Source: Ruania rhizosphaerae (GTDB taxonomy: Bacteria; Actinomycetota; Actinomycetes; Actinomycetales; Beutenbergiaceae). Taken from it: a stretch of 64,000 bases of DNA. The position numbers and the translations under genes are program-made. The notes under the pieces were generated by a model. The model did not search any database. It was not told where the DNA came from and worked only from the letters and a program-made list of their open reading frames with translations. The DNA is taken from contig NZ_VSMB01000010.1 of NCBI RefSeq assembly GCF_009805705.1, positions 1-64,000 on the forward strand, written 5' to 3'. This document shows, piece after piece, positions 17,440 through 25,494 of the stretch (the first letter of the stretch is position 1; each line of letters opens with the position of its first letter).

Positions 17440-18621
17440 TTATCTCGGGAGATCGAGCCGTGCGATGAGGCCTCCTCCTGGGTTTGCTTCGAGCGTCAGC
17501 GTCCCTTCGTGCGCGTGGGCGATGGCGGCGACGATAGCGAGGCCGAGCCCGTGGCCGGTGCCGCGCGTGACGGTGCGGCCGTTGCCGCGGGCGAACGGTT
17601 CGGTGAGCTGATCGAGCGTGTCGCCGTCGACGACGGCGCCGGTGTTGGTGATCGTGAGGCGTGTCCGGTCGGCGCCGGTCGAGGTGGCGATCGCGATCGT
17701 CCCGCCGGCGTGGTTGTGCCGGGCGGCATTGCGCAGCAGGTTGGAGATGGCCTGGCGCAGCAGGATCGCGTTCCCGAGGGTCCTCGCGCCGGCAGTCTCG
17801 ACCGTGACGGTGAGGTCCTTGGCCTCGATCTCGTCGGCGAGTTCTGTCATGACCTCGTCGATGAGTGGGGTGAGGTCAACCGGTTCGGGGGCAAGGAGGG
17901 CGTTGCTTGCGCTGGCGAGGTTGAGAAGGGCCTCGACGGTGTCGATGTGGGACTGGTTGACGTCGCGGATGCGTTCGGCCAGCGCACGGAGCTCGCAGGC
18001 CTCAGCGTCCGGGTCTGCGAGGGTGACGTCGATCATGGTCTTGACGGTGGTCAGCGGGCTGCGCAGCTCGTGGGAGGCGTTGGCGGCGAACCGTCGTTGT
18101 GCCTGGAATGAGTGCTCGAGCGAGGCGAGCATGCGATCGAAGGTCTCGGACAGGTCGCGGATCTCGTCCCGGGGGCCATCCATGTGGATACGGTGGTCGA
18201 GATCGCCGTTGGCAGCGCGGTTGGCGGCGGTGTTGATCGCGGCGATCGGCTCGATGATGCGACCGGCCATCACCCACCCGAGCACGGCCCCCAGGACGAT
18301 GAGGATGCCGAGCGCGATCGCCGAGGCGATCAGGAGGTTCTCGAGGAAGTCGTCGGCGCTCCTGATCTCCAGGGGCTGGGCCGTCCCGAATCCGGTGGGC
18401 TCGGTGGGGCCGGAGGCGGCGTCGGGGGACGCGCTCGGATCGAGTTCGGGCGCCTGGCGTACCTGCAGGTCGTAGCTCGGTACGTACCGCATATAGAGAT
18501 AGAGCAGTGCGATGAACACGATGCCGCACACGGAGACGAGGCCGGCATAACTCGCGCACAGGCGCGCGCGGATCGTCAGTCTGCGCCTGCGCGAGGCGGA
18601 ACGCGGTTCCTGCGCGGTCAT
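17440..18621 (-). CDS. sensor histidine kinase (OmpR-partner type)
   Basis: This 393-residue membrane kinase has TM1 at about 24-46, a short extracellular Pro/Ala/Asp-rich sensor (47-95), TM2 (about 96-118), HAMP (to about 165), HisKA with His184 in NASHELRSPL, and HATPase_c with N-box NLLRNAARHN and G-box GTGHGLGLAIVAAI. It closely resembles the kinase at 37672-38787 (shared RRFAANASHELR region and LRYVP-like loop). Its ATG overlaps the regulator's stop by 4 nt. The adjacent divergent lipoprotein/exporter operon is its likely target. Confidence 0.92.
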   Translation of the reverse strand: MTAQEPRSASRRRRLTIRARLCASYAGLVSVCGIVFIALLYLYMRYVPSYDLQVRQAPELDPSASPDAASGPTEPTGFGTAQPLEIRSADDFLENLLIASAIALGILIVLGAVLGWVMAGRIIEPIAAINTAANRAANGDLDHRIHMDGPRDEIRDLSETFDRMLASLEHSFQAQRRFAANASHELRSPLTTVKTMIDVTLADPDAEACELRALAERIRDVNQSHIDTVEALLNLASASNALLAPEPVDLTPLIDEVMTELADEIEAKDLTVTVETAGARTLGNAILLRQAISNLLRNAARHNHAGGTIAIATSTGADRTRLTITNTGAVVDGDTLDQLTEPFARGNGRTVTRGTGHGLGLAIVAAIAHAHEGTLTLEANPGGGLIARLDLPR

Positions 18622-19283
18622 GCGGCGGGGCCGAACCGGTAGCCGGCCCCCGGCACAGTCTCGATGACCCAGGGCCGGCCGAGGCGTTTGCGAAGATTGG
18701 AGACGGTGACGCGGACCGTATTGCTGAATGGATCCGCATTGGCGTCCCAGGCCTGCTCGAGCAGGCTCTGCGCCCCGAGGGCTCCGCCGTCGGCCTTCAT
18801 GAGGGTGTGCAGGACGGCGAACTCCTTCGGGCTCAGGCGGATGAGGCGCCCACTGCGGTAGACCTCGCGGCGGAACGGATCCAGCCGGACGCCGTGTGCG
18901 TCGAGGACCGGCGGACTGGCCGGTTGGTTACGGCGTTCCAGCGCGCGTAGACGCACGACGAGTTCGGGGAACTCGAACGGCTTGGGCAGGTAGTCATCGG
19001 CACCGAGCTCGAACCCGGTCACCCGGTCGTCCAGGGTGCCGGCGGCGGTGAGCATGAGCACGCGGACCTCGGGATGCTCGCGGGCAAGGCGAGAGCAGAC
19101 CTCGTCGCCGTGCACACCGGGCAGGTCGCGATCGAGGACCACGATGTCGTAGTTCTCGTCAATGACAGCATCCAACGCTCGTATGCCGTCATGGACGACG
19201 TCCGCGGCGATCGTCTCCCGACGCAAGCCGGTGCGGATGGCGTCGGCGAGGTAGGGGTCGTCCTCCGCGATCAAGACCCGCAT
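18618..19283 (-). CDS. OmpR-family response regulator
   Basis: This 221-residue regulator has a receiver domain (1-115) with acidic pocket EDD, phospho-acceptor Asp in IVVLDRDLPG, Thr in LMLTAAG and Lys in YLPKPFEFPEL. A winged-helix Trans_reg_C domain follows, with LIRLSPKEFAVLHTLMKADG and NTVRVTVSNLRKRLGRPWVI. The ATG at 19283 is chosen because MRVLIAEDDPY starts the fold and GGAGAGG lies upstream. It is a paralogue of the regulator at 38784-39464. It is probably autoregulated from the shared divergent promoter. Confidence 0.92.
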   Translation of the reverse strand: MRVLIAEDDPYLADAIRTGLRRETIAADVVHDGIRALDAVIDENYDIVVLDRDLPGVHGDEVCSRLAREHPEVRVLMLTAAGTLDDRVTGFELGADDYLPKPFEFPELVVRLRALERRNQPASPPVLDAHGVRLDPFRREVYRSGRLIRLSPKEFAVLHTLMKADGGALGAQSLLEQAWDANADPFSNTVRVTVSNLRKRLGRPWVIETVPGAGYRFGPAA

Positions 19284-19364
19284 CACATACCTCTCCTGAC
19301 GTGTCGTCTGCCTACGACAGCGAACCACAGCAGGCGTTGCGAGGACATAAAGGAAACCCTGAAC

Positions 19365-19375
19365 GTTCTGAGAAC
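19365..19375. promoter_or_regulatory. GTTCTGAGAAC inverted repeat in the divergent promoter
   Basis: The 157-nt region between the response regulator and the lipoprotein operon contains GTTCT-G-AGAAC, overlapped on its left by the palindrome GAACGTTC (19361-19368). It is the best candidate binding site for the adjacent regulator. Confidence 0.4.
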
Positions 19376-19440
19376 ACCACTCCTGATCGACTGATTGCAC
19401 GCCGTCGGAGAGACCGCGGCCACGATCTCAAGGAGTGCAG

Positions 19441-19956
19441 ATGCGTCAATCACGCCGAACCGTCACCCGTGCCACCACGGTGATCGCGCTGCTCCTGGCG
19501 GGCGTAAGCCTGGCCGGATGCAGCAACGATGATTCGGACACGACAGTGGAGAATTCCGACCAGCCGTCAGCGGAGAGTTCCGACCAGCCGGAGTACTCCA
19601 GCGCGGAGGAGTATGGCCTCGCGTTCGCCGAGTGCATGCGCGAACAGGGAATCGATGTGCCGGACCCGGGGGAAGACGGCGTACAGCTCGAGGGCGGTGC
19701 CGGAGATGGGTTCATGGAGGCCGCCGAGATCTGCACGGACGAGCTCGGCACGCCACCCGGGGGCCAAGGGGGCGCTCGACCGGCGCACGGGCAACGTGAG
19801 TTCGACCTCGCGATGGCCGAGTGCCTGCGTGACAACGGCCTCGATGTCCCGGACCCGGGACCTGAGGAGACGCTCACGATCCCGATGGACGCCGGACAGG
19901 CACTGCTCGACGAGTGCGCGGCAGACGCGGAAGCGGCCGTGGGAGAGATGCCATGA
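19441..19956 (+). CDS. lipoprotein with two DVPDPG repeats, exporter-linked
   Basis: This 171-residue lipoprotein has a signal peptide with lipobox SLAGC. After an acidic Ser/Asp/Glu linker come two similar units: FAECMREQGIDVPDPG (about 61-76) and MAECLRDNGLDVPDPG (about 122-137), each with one Cys that could form a disulfide. I recognise no named domain with certainty. It leads an operon with a MacA-like adaptor and an ABC exporter, so it may be an accessory or sensor protein of that exporter. ATG 19441 has AAGGAG (19430-19435) upstream. Its stop overlaps the next start (ATGA). Confidence 0.82.
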   Translation: MRQSRRTVTRATTVIALLLAGVSLAGCSNDDSDTTVENSDQPSAESSDQPEYSSAEEYGLAFAECMREQGIDVPDPGEDGVQLEGGAGDGFMEAAEICTDELGTPPGGQGGARPAHGQREFDLAMAECLRDNGLDVPDPGPEETLTIPMDAGQALLDECAADAEAAVGEMP

Positions 19957-21101
19957 CCACGCTCGAGCACAGGGACGGACCCGGGGCCGTACCCATATCA
20001 TCCGATTCCGCCGATGCCCGTCCACCGCGGAAGCGTTCGCGACGCCGGGTTGTCGGCGTCGTCACCGGGATCGTGCTTCTCGGAGCGGCTGGGGCGGCGG
20101 CCTGGGTAGTCTCCACCGGCGCGTTCGCCGATTCCGGCCAGGAGACCCCGCAGCAGCAGTTCGCGACCGAGCACGTCGCGGGCGGTGATCTGGAAGAGAG
20201 CACCAACACGACCGGAACCTTGCGATACGACGGCTTGCGCACGGTCCAGGCGAGGGAAGCGGGAACAGTGACCGGGCTGCCCACCCCGGGGTCCACCGTC
20301 GCTGCCGGCGAGCCCTTGTACTCGATCGACGATGTACCGGCATTCCTGCTGCACGGCGAGACACCCGCGTGGCGCGGGTTCGCCAGCGGGATGGAAGACG
20401 GCACGGACGTGCACCAGCTGGAGCAGGCACTGAGCGACCTCGGCTTCTTCACCGACGAGCCCGACGAGCAGTTCCGGTGGGCGACCACCGAGGCGATCAT
20501 GGACTGGCAGGAATCCCTCGGGCTCGAACGCACCGGGGAACTGCCGTTCGGTTCCATCGTCTTCGCTGACGGGGATGTGCGCATCGGCACAGTCGCCGCC
20601 ACTGTCGGCGATCAGGTCGCTGCGGGGACTGAACTGTTCCAGCTCTCCGGCACCACCCAGATCGTCGAGGTGGACCTGAGCCTGTCCGACCAGCAGCTCG
20701 CCGTCCTGGACACGGCCGTCGTCGTACGTCTGCCAGGGGGTGAGCAGACGTCCGGGACGATCGTCTCGGTCGGGACGCCGACCGAGACCGAAGACGCGGC
20801 CGGTCAGGCCACGACGGTGATTCCGGTGGTGGTCGCCCTCGAAGACCCGGACGCCGCGGCGGCGTTCCAAGAGGCCTCGGTGACGGTCGAGATCCCGAGC
20901 GAATCCCGTGAAGACGTCCTCTCGGTCCCGGTCAGCGCGCTCCTGGCGATCAGTCCCGATCAGTTCGGAGTCGAAGTGGTCGGCGCCGACGGTTCAACCC
21001 GTCAGGTGCCGGTCGAGACCGGCCTGTTCGCCGGTGGCCGCGTGGAGGTCACCGGCGACGGCATCACCGAGGGAACAGAAGTGGTGGTCCCGCAACGATG
21101 A
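19953..21101 (+). CDS. MacA/HlyD-like periplasmic adaptor with peptidoglycan-binding domain
   Basis: This 382-residue protein has a basic cytosolic start, one membrane anchor ([20 protein letters not shown], about 30-50) and an extracellular biotinyl-lipoyl-like part with [20 protein letters not shown]. It also carries an inserted peptidoglycan-binding-1-type segment ([20 protein letters not shown] and [13 protein letters not shown]). The C-terminal beta domains end with [17 protein letters not shown]. In Gram-positive bacteria such adaptors work with MacB-type ABC exporters, here encoded next with 4-nt overlaps on both sides. Confidence 0.87.
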   Translation: MTTLEHRDGPGAVPISSDSADARPPRKRSRRRVVGVVTGIVLLGAAGAAAWVVSTGAFADSGQETPQQQFATEHVAGGDLEESTNTTGTLRYDGLRTVQAREAGTVTGLPTPGSTVAAGEPLYSIDDVPAFLLHGETPAWRGFASGMEDGTDVHQLEQALSDLGFFTDEPDEQFRWATTEAIMDWQESLGLERTGELPFGSIVFADGDVRIGTVAATVGDQVAAGTELFQLSGTTQIVEVDLSLSDQQLAVLDTAVVVRLPGGEQTSGTIVSVGTPTETEDAAGQATTVIPVVVALEDPDAAAAFQEASVTVEIPSESREDVLSVPVSALLAISPDQFGVEVVGADGSTRQVPVETGLFAGGRVEVTGDGITEGTEVVVPQR

Positions 21102-21787
21102 GCACCGTCATCACACTCGACAACGTCCAGCGCGCGTATGGCGACCCCCCGGTCCTGGCCTGCGCGGGAGTCTCCTTGCAGATTCACCGGGGGGAGTTCG
21201 TCGCCATCGTCGGGCCGAGTGGGTCGGGCAAGTCCACCCTGCTCAACCTCATCGGAACCTTGGATCGGCCGACCGCCGGCAGCGCCCATATCGACGGTCT
21301 GAATGTCGAAGACCTCGACGACCGTGCGTTGTCGGCGCTGCGGGCCCACCGGATCGGCTTCGTCTTCCAGCAGTTCCACCTCGCCGAGGGCGTCACCTCC
21401 CTCTACAACGTCGCCGATGGGTTGCTCTACACCGGAGCACCGATCGGCGAACGTCGCCGCCAGGCCGAGATCGCACTCGAGCGGGTGGGGCTGAGCCACC
21501 GCCTGCACCACGTTCCGCATCAGCTCTCCGGAGGCGAGCGCCAGCGGGTCGCGATCGCTCGCGCTGTCGTAGGTAACCCGCCGTTGCTCCTGGCCGACGA
21601 ACCCACCGGAAACCTCGACAGCACGGCCGGATCTTTGATCGTCGAACTGCTGCACGAGTTGAACGCCCAGGGCACCACCGTGGTGGTCATCACCCATGAC
21701 CGCGAGCTTGCAGCCCGGCTTCCCCGTCGTATCGCCATCAAGGACGGGCGTATCGTCGCCGACTCCGCCCAGGAGACCCCCGCATGA
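21098..21787 (+). CDS. ABC exporter ATP-binding protein, MacB/LolD type
   Basis: This 229-residue ATPase has Walker [13 protein letters not shown], the subgroup-typical [20 protein letters not shown], signature [15 protein letters not shown], and Walker [14 protein letters not shown] with switch His in [12 protein letters not shown]. It energises the FtsX-type permease encoded immediately downstream. Substrates of this class include peptides, lipoproteins and antibiotics; none can be assigned here. Start and stop both overlap neighbours by 4 nt. Confidence 0.93.
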   Translation: MSTVITLDNVQRAYGDPPVLACAGVSLQIHRGEFVAIVGPSGSGKSTLLNLIGTLDRPTAGSAHIDGLNVEDLDDRALSALRAHRIGFVFQQFHLAEGVTSLYNVADGLLYTGAPIGERRRQAEIALERVGLSHRLHHVPHQLSGGERQRVAIARAVVGNPPLLLADEPTGNLDSTAGSLIVELLHELNAQGTTVVVITHDRELAARLPRRIAIKDGRIVADSAQETPA

Positions 21788-23013
21788 ACGCCCTCACGAC
21801 ACCCACGAGCCCGACACCCACGACGAGCGGTCCGCCGCAACGCTCGCGGCTACTCCTGCGCGACGTTCTTCGCCTGGGTACCACCGGGCTCCGCACCCGG
21901 CCCACGCGGGCGGTCCTGTCCGCCCTCGGGATCGCGATAGGCATCGCAGCGATGATCGCCGTCGTCGGGACCTCGTCATCGAGCCAGGCCCGCCTCAACG
22001 AGCAACTGTCTCAGCTCGGTACGAACCTTCTCACCGCGACCGCTGGTACCAGCTTCACGGGCGAGCAGACGAGCCTGCCCCCAGACGCTCTCGGGAAGGT
22101 CACCCTGATCGAGGGGGTCGAGTCCGCCAGCAGCACGGCGATACTGCCGGAGAGCGTGTACCGCAGCCCGCTGTCGGACGCGGCGGCCACTGGTGGGATC
22201 ACCACCATGGTCGCCGACCACGACCTGCTGAACGTCACCTCCACCGAGGTTCGCTCGGGGACCTGGTTGAACGATGCGACCGCCGGCCTGCCCACTGTCG
22301 TCCTCGGCGACACCGCCGCTGCGCGCCTCGGTGTGGTCACTCCCGGCACACAGGTGTGGCTCGGCGGGCAGTACTTCACCGTGATCGGCATCCTGGAACC
22401 TTCGGCACTGACTCCCGAACTCGACACTGCTGCCCTGGTCGGTGCTGGTGTGGCCGACGAATTGTTTGGCTACGACGGCTCACCCACCACGATCTATGAA
22501 CGTTCCGCCGATGACGCAGTTGAAGCCGTCCGTTCCCTCCTCGCACCTACGATCTCCCCGCAGGCACCGGACGAGGTCGACGTCTCACGCCCCTCGGACG
22601 CGCTCGCTGCGCAGAGCGCTGCGAACGACGCCTACACGGGCCTTCTCCTGGGCCTGGGGTCGATCGCGCTGCTCGTCGGGGGGATCGGGGTGGCGAACAC
22701 CATGATCATCTCGGTGCTGGAGCGACGCCGTGAGATCGGGTTGAGGCGCGCCCTGGGCGCGACCCGCCACCACATCCTCGTCCAGTTCCTCGCCGAAGCG
22801 CTCCTGCTGTCCGCGCTCGGTGGCATCTTCGGCAGCCTCCTGGGGGCAGCCGCCACAGGCGTGATGGGCCTCATCAACAGCTGGCCCTTCGCCCTGCCAC
22901 CGGCCGCCATCGCCGTCGCGGTCGGCGCGACCCTCCTCATCGGAGCGATCGCCGGTCTCTACCCCGCCGTCCGCGCTGCACGTACACCACCCACTGCCGC
23001 ACTCAATTCGTGA
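21784..23013 (+). CDS. ABC exporter permease, MacB/FtsX type
   Basis: This 409-residue permease has TM1 at about 37-62 ([20 protein letters not shown]), a large extracellular MacB_PCD-like domain (about 65-275), and three C-terminal membrane helices. Between them lies the conserved [29 protein letters not shown] region split by short loops, and the end reads [17 protein letters not shown]. Together with the upstream ATPase, adaptor and lipoprotein it forms a mechanotransmission-type exporter. Its stop overlaps the 3' end of the convergent XRE gene by 11 nt. Confidence 0.9.
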   Translation: MNALTTPTSPTPTTSGPPQRSRLLLRDVLRLGTTGLRTRPTRAVLSALGIAIGIAAMIAVVGTSSSSQARLNEQLSQLGTNLLTATAGTSFTGEQTSLPPDALGKVTLIEGVESASSTAILPESVYRSPLSDAAATGGITTMVADHDLLNVTSTEVRSGTWLNDATAGLPTVVLGDTAAARLGVVTPGTQVWLGGQYFTVIGILEPSALTPELDTAALVGAGVADELFGYDGSPTTIYERSADDAVEAVRSLLAPTISPQAPDEVDVSRPSDALAAQSAANDAYTGLLLGLGSIALLVGGIGVANTMIISVLERRREIGLRRALGATRHHILVQFLAEALLLSALGGIFGSLLGAAATGVMGLINSWPFALPPAAIAVAVGATLLIGAIAGLYPAVRAARTPPTAALNS

Positions 23014-23569
23014 CCCGAGCCACGGCCCGATCGCCATGTGGCCCGAACATGTGCAGGATCTCGACCGCGGTGTCCCCGGCCGGGCCGAACCAGTGCGGCA
23101 CGGCGGCGTCGAACTCGGCTGTCTCGCCCGGTGTGAGCTCGTGCTCGTCGTCGCCCAGCACCAGCCTCAGGGTGCCCGCGAGAACGTAGAGCCAGGCGTG
23201 GCCCTCGTGGGAAGTCAGCTGGGGCTTGCGTGGGCCTAGCACGTGCTTGAACACCTGGACCCGGCCGGGGTAGCGGGTCAGCGGCACGATCACTCCGCCA
23301 CGGGTCTGACGACGGGGCTCCAGATGGACGCGCGGGTCACCGGTGCCGGGAGCGTCGACGATCCGGTCCAGCGCCACTCGATAGATGCGAGCCAGGGGGA
23401 TCAACAGCTCCAACGTGGGCTGGCGATGTCCCGTCTCCAGCCGCGAGAGTGTGCTCACCGACGTGCTGGTCTGCTCGGCGACGTTCTCGAGCGAAAGTCC
23501 ACGTGACCGGCGAATCTCACGGAGTCGGGGCCCGATACCGCTGAGGATCTGAGCGACGTCTGCATCCAC
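23003..23569 (-). CDS. XRE-family regulator with C-terminal cupin domain
   Basis: This protein of about 188 residues has an HTH_3 domain (about 10-65; LREIRRSRGLSLENVAEQTS, then STLSRLETGHRQPTLELLIP) and a cupin_2 small-molecule-binding domain (about 110-180; SHEGHAWLYVLAGTLRLVLG, ELTPGETAEFDAAVPHW). This architecture is common in local repressors of efflux or catabolic genes. GTG 23569 is chosen because it begins just before the HTH; longer in-frame starts would run through the divergent promoter. It probably controls the divergent MFS gene. Confidence 0.83.
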   Translation of the reverse strand: MDADVAQILSGIGPRLREIRRSRGLSLENVAEQTSTSVSTLSRLETGHRQPTLELLIPLARIYRVALDRIVDAPGTGDPRVHLEPRRQTRGGVIVPLTRYPGRVQVFKHVLGPRKPQLTSHEGHAWLYVLAGTLRLVLGDDEHELTPGETAEFDAAVPHWFGPAGDTAVEILHMFGPHGDRAVARVTN

Positions 23570-23578
23570 GGGGAGATC

Positions 23579-23595
23579 TTTGCAGATTCTGCAAA
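23579..23595. promoter_or_regulatory. palindromic operator between the XRE-cupin and MFS genes
   Basis: TTTGCAGA-T-TCTGCAAA is a perfect 8-1-8 inverted repeat, 10 nt upstream of the XRE-cupin GTG and 81 nt upstream of the MFS start. Its symmetry and position fit the operator of the XRE regulator. Confidence 0.6.
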
Positions 23596-23675
23596 CTTCC
23601 GCCGCATGCGACCAGTTCTGCCCGCAGGATGACTGGCGGCACAGCATGTGGCATGTCATGAGAGCGGAGATCCGG

Positions 23676-25094
23676 ATGAGCGAGACCATGGTTGACCAAG
23701 CATCCGAGCTGAACGCGCGGCAACGATGGACAGTGATGGTGGTCTGCGCCCTGGCGCTCTTCCTCGTCGGGCTTGACACGACGATCGTCACGATCGGGCT
23801 GCCACAGATCGCCGCCGGTGTCAGCGCGGATCCAGGGCGGATGGCATGGGTGATCGACGCCTACACCGTTGTCTTCGCGAGCCTGCTCATCACGGCCGGT
23901 GCGCTGGCGGACCGGTTCGGTAGGCGGCGGGTGTTCCGTACCGGCCTGGTGGTCTTCGGGCTCGCGTCCCTGGCGTGCGCGGTGGCACCCTCACTCGGCT
24001 TCCTGATCGTCGCCCGCCTCGCACAGGGTGCCGGTGCCTCGATGCTGTCGCCGGTAGCTCTGGCGATCGTGGTCAACGTCATGCGCGATCCGGCCGAACG
24101 TGCCCGGGCGATCGGCGTCTGGGGTGCGGTGTTCGGTCTGAGTATGGCGGCAGGTCCGGTGACCGGTGGGGCGCTGATCGCGGCATTCGACTGGCGGGCG
24201 GTGTTCTGGATCAACCTGCCCGTGGTGGGCGTGGCACTGCTCCTGGTCGCGGCCGTGGTGCCGGAGTCGCGCGGGTTGCGGGTGCGGCGCCTCGACATCC
24301 CGGGCCAGCTCCTCCTGGTGCTCCTTTTGGGAGGGCTCGTCGCACTACTCATCGAAGGGCCGCGCCTGGGGTGGCTCTCGCCCGTGGTGATCGTCGCCTA
24401 CGTGCTGGTGCTGGTCGTCGCGATCGTGTTCGTCCTGGTGGAGTCCCGCAGCCGAGAGCCGTTGATCGCGCCCAGCCTGTTCCGGGTGGCGAGCTTCACC
24501 GGTGCCGTGCTCGGTGCAGTGGCGATCTTCGTGGCGTTCAGCCTGACACTGCTCGTGACCACTGTTCTCTTGCAGGAGGGCTCCGGCCGATCGGCTCTGG
24601 CTGCCGGGGCGCTGACGCTCCCGATGGCAGTGGCCGCCACCGTCTTCGCGCCGATCTCGGGCAGCCTCGTCGCCCGCGTCGGGCCGCGCCTGCCGCTCCT
24701 CGGTGCGGGCGTCGCGGTAGTGGCGGCCGGGGTGTGCCTGCTGATCGCGCTGTCGGTCTGGGGCCCGGGATTGAACGTCCCGCTGCTGGTGGTCGGCTAT
24801 GTGCTGCTGGGGGTGGGTGTCGGGCTGGCGAACGCCCCGATCACGAATACCGCGGTCAGCGGACTGCCGCCGGACCGGGCCGGTGTGGCCGGGGGGACGG
24901 CGTCGACGGCGAGGCAGCTCGGGACTGCACTCGGTGTCGCGCTCGGCGGCAGCCTGGTCGCCCAGTCCGCACCGGAAGATCTTGCCACCGGCACGCTCGC
25001 CGGCTGGCTGGTGGTGATGCTGTGCGGCGGCATTCTCATCCTGGTCTCTCGCACGGCTCGGCCCGCGACGTCGGTGCGCTCAGCTCAGGGGTGA
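23676..25094 (+). CDS. MFS multidrug-type transporter (DHA2/EmrB-QacA-like)
   Basis: This 472-residue permease has about 14 membrane segments. Motif A-like ADRFGRRRVFRTGL follows TM2, and the DHA2 signatures LDTTIVTIGLPQIA in TM1 and WRAVFWINLPV between TM5 and TM6 are present, as is GVWGAVFGLSMAAGPVTGG (motif C, antiporter). It exports drugs or other amphiphiles using proton-motive force. ATG 23676 has GGAG 8 nt upstream; earlier in-frame ATGs lack a ribosome site. It is probably repressed by the divergent XRE-cupin protein. Confidence 0.88.
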   Translation: MSETMVDQASELNARQRWTVMVVCALALFLVGLDTTIVTIGLPQIAAGVSADPGRMAWVIDAYTVVFASLLITAGALADRFGRRRVFRTGLVVFGLASLACAVAPSLGFLIVARLAQGAGASMLSPVALAIVVNVMRDPAERARAIGVWGAVFGLSMAAGPVTGGALIAAFDWRAVFWINLPVVGVALLLVAAVVPESRGLRVRRLDIPGQLLLVLLLGGLVALLIEGPRLGWLSPVVIVAYVLVLVVAIVFVLVESRSREPLIAPSLFRVASFTGAVLGAVAIFVAFSLTLLVTTVLLQEGSGRSALAAGALTLPMAVAATVFAPISGSLVARVGPRLPLLGAGVAVVAAGVCLLIALSVWGPGLNVPLLVVGYVLLGVGVGLANAPITNTAVSGLPPDRAGVAGGTASTARQLGTALGVALGGSLVAQSAPEDLATGTLAGWLVVMLCGGILILVSRTARPATSVRSAQG

Positions 25095-25312
25095 GGGCCG
25101 CCGTCATGACGTCGTGCGATGCGCTCGAGGCCGACGAGAGTGGACTCGACGATGAACCGGAAGTAGCGTTCGCGCACCTCGGCGGCAGTGTGCTCACTAG
25201 CTGTCAGGAGAGCGAGTAGGTCGTCGACGAACGCTGTCGGCCGCCGGAGCGACGGGCGGAGAACGGGTGCGTTGACCCGAGAGGTCGGATTGCGCGAGCC
25301 TACGGGTTCGAG
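25085..25312 (-). pseudogene. C-terminal remnant of a regulator-like gene
   Basis: The minus strand has an open frame with protein-like sequence but no usable start, bounded upstream by a TGA (25315-25313). It reads TSRVNAPVLRPSLRRPTAFV followed by DDLLALLTASEHTAAEVRER and YFRFIVESTLVGLERIARR, an amphipathic-helix pattern like the C-terminus of a TetR-class regulator. The stop (25087-25085) overlaps the end of the MFS gene. I infer that the N-terminal HTH has been deleted. Confidence 0.45.
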
Positions 25313-25377
25313 TCACGTCGTTGACAAGTGACCTCAGCCATGCTCGGCTGAAGATCCGAATCAACGAGGGGTGGCAA

Positions 25378-25494
25378 ATGCGTGTTATCCGTATGCGGAT
25401 ATCCCTCTCTGGGGTGGAGTGTGACGGCGACTCTGCGGGGAACTATTCTCCTTGCCCAAGGAAGTATGGCGTCGTAAGGTCAGTTGGTGAGTGA
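25378..25494 (+). CDS. 38-residue leader peptide upstream of MFS efflux gene (putative)
   Basis: ATG at 25378 has a good ribosome site (GAGGGG, 25366-25371, 6-nt spacing). The peptide starts MRVIRMRISLSGVE and ends at the TGA 25492-25494, overlapping the MFS start (GTG 25487) by 8 nt. Residues 5-7 are Arg-Met-Arg, a plus-X-plus pattern known from macrolide-stalled leader peptides such as those of erm genes. A hairpin spans codons 3-8. No homologue search was possible, and coincidence is possible. Confidence 0.5.
   Translation: MRVIRMRISLSGVECDGDSAGNYSPCPRKYGVVRSVGE
25386..25401 (+). promoter_or_regulatory. leader hairpins before the MFS gene
   Basis: TATCCG-TATG-CGGATA (25386-25401) lies inside the leader ORF. 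Two more hairpins are CAGCC-n6-GGCTG (25335-25350) and CCTTG-CC-CAAGG (25450-25461). CCTT of the last could also pair with AAGG (25476-25479), the likely MFS ribosome site. A TTGACA (25321-25326) may be the -35; I see no convincing -10. Confidence 0.45.
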
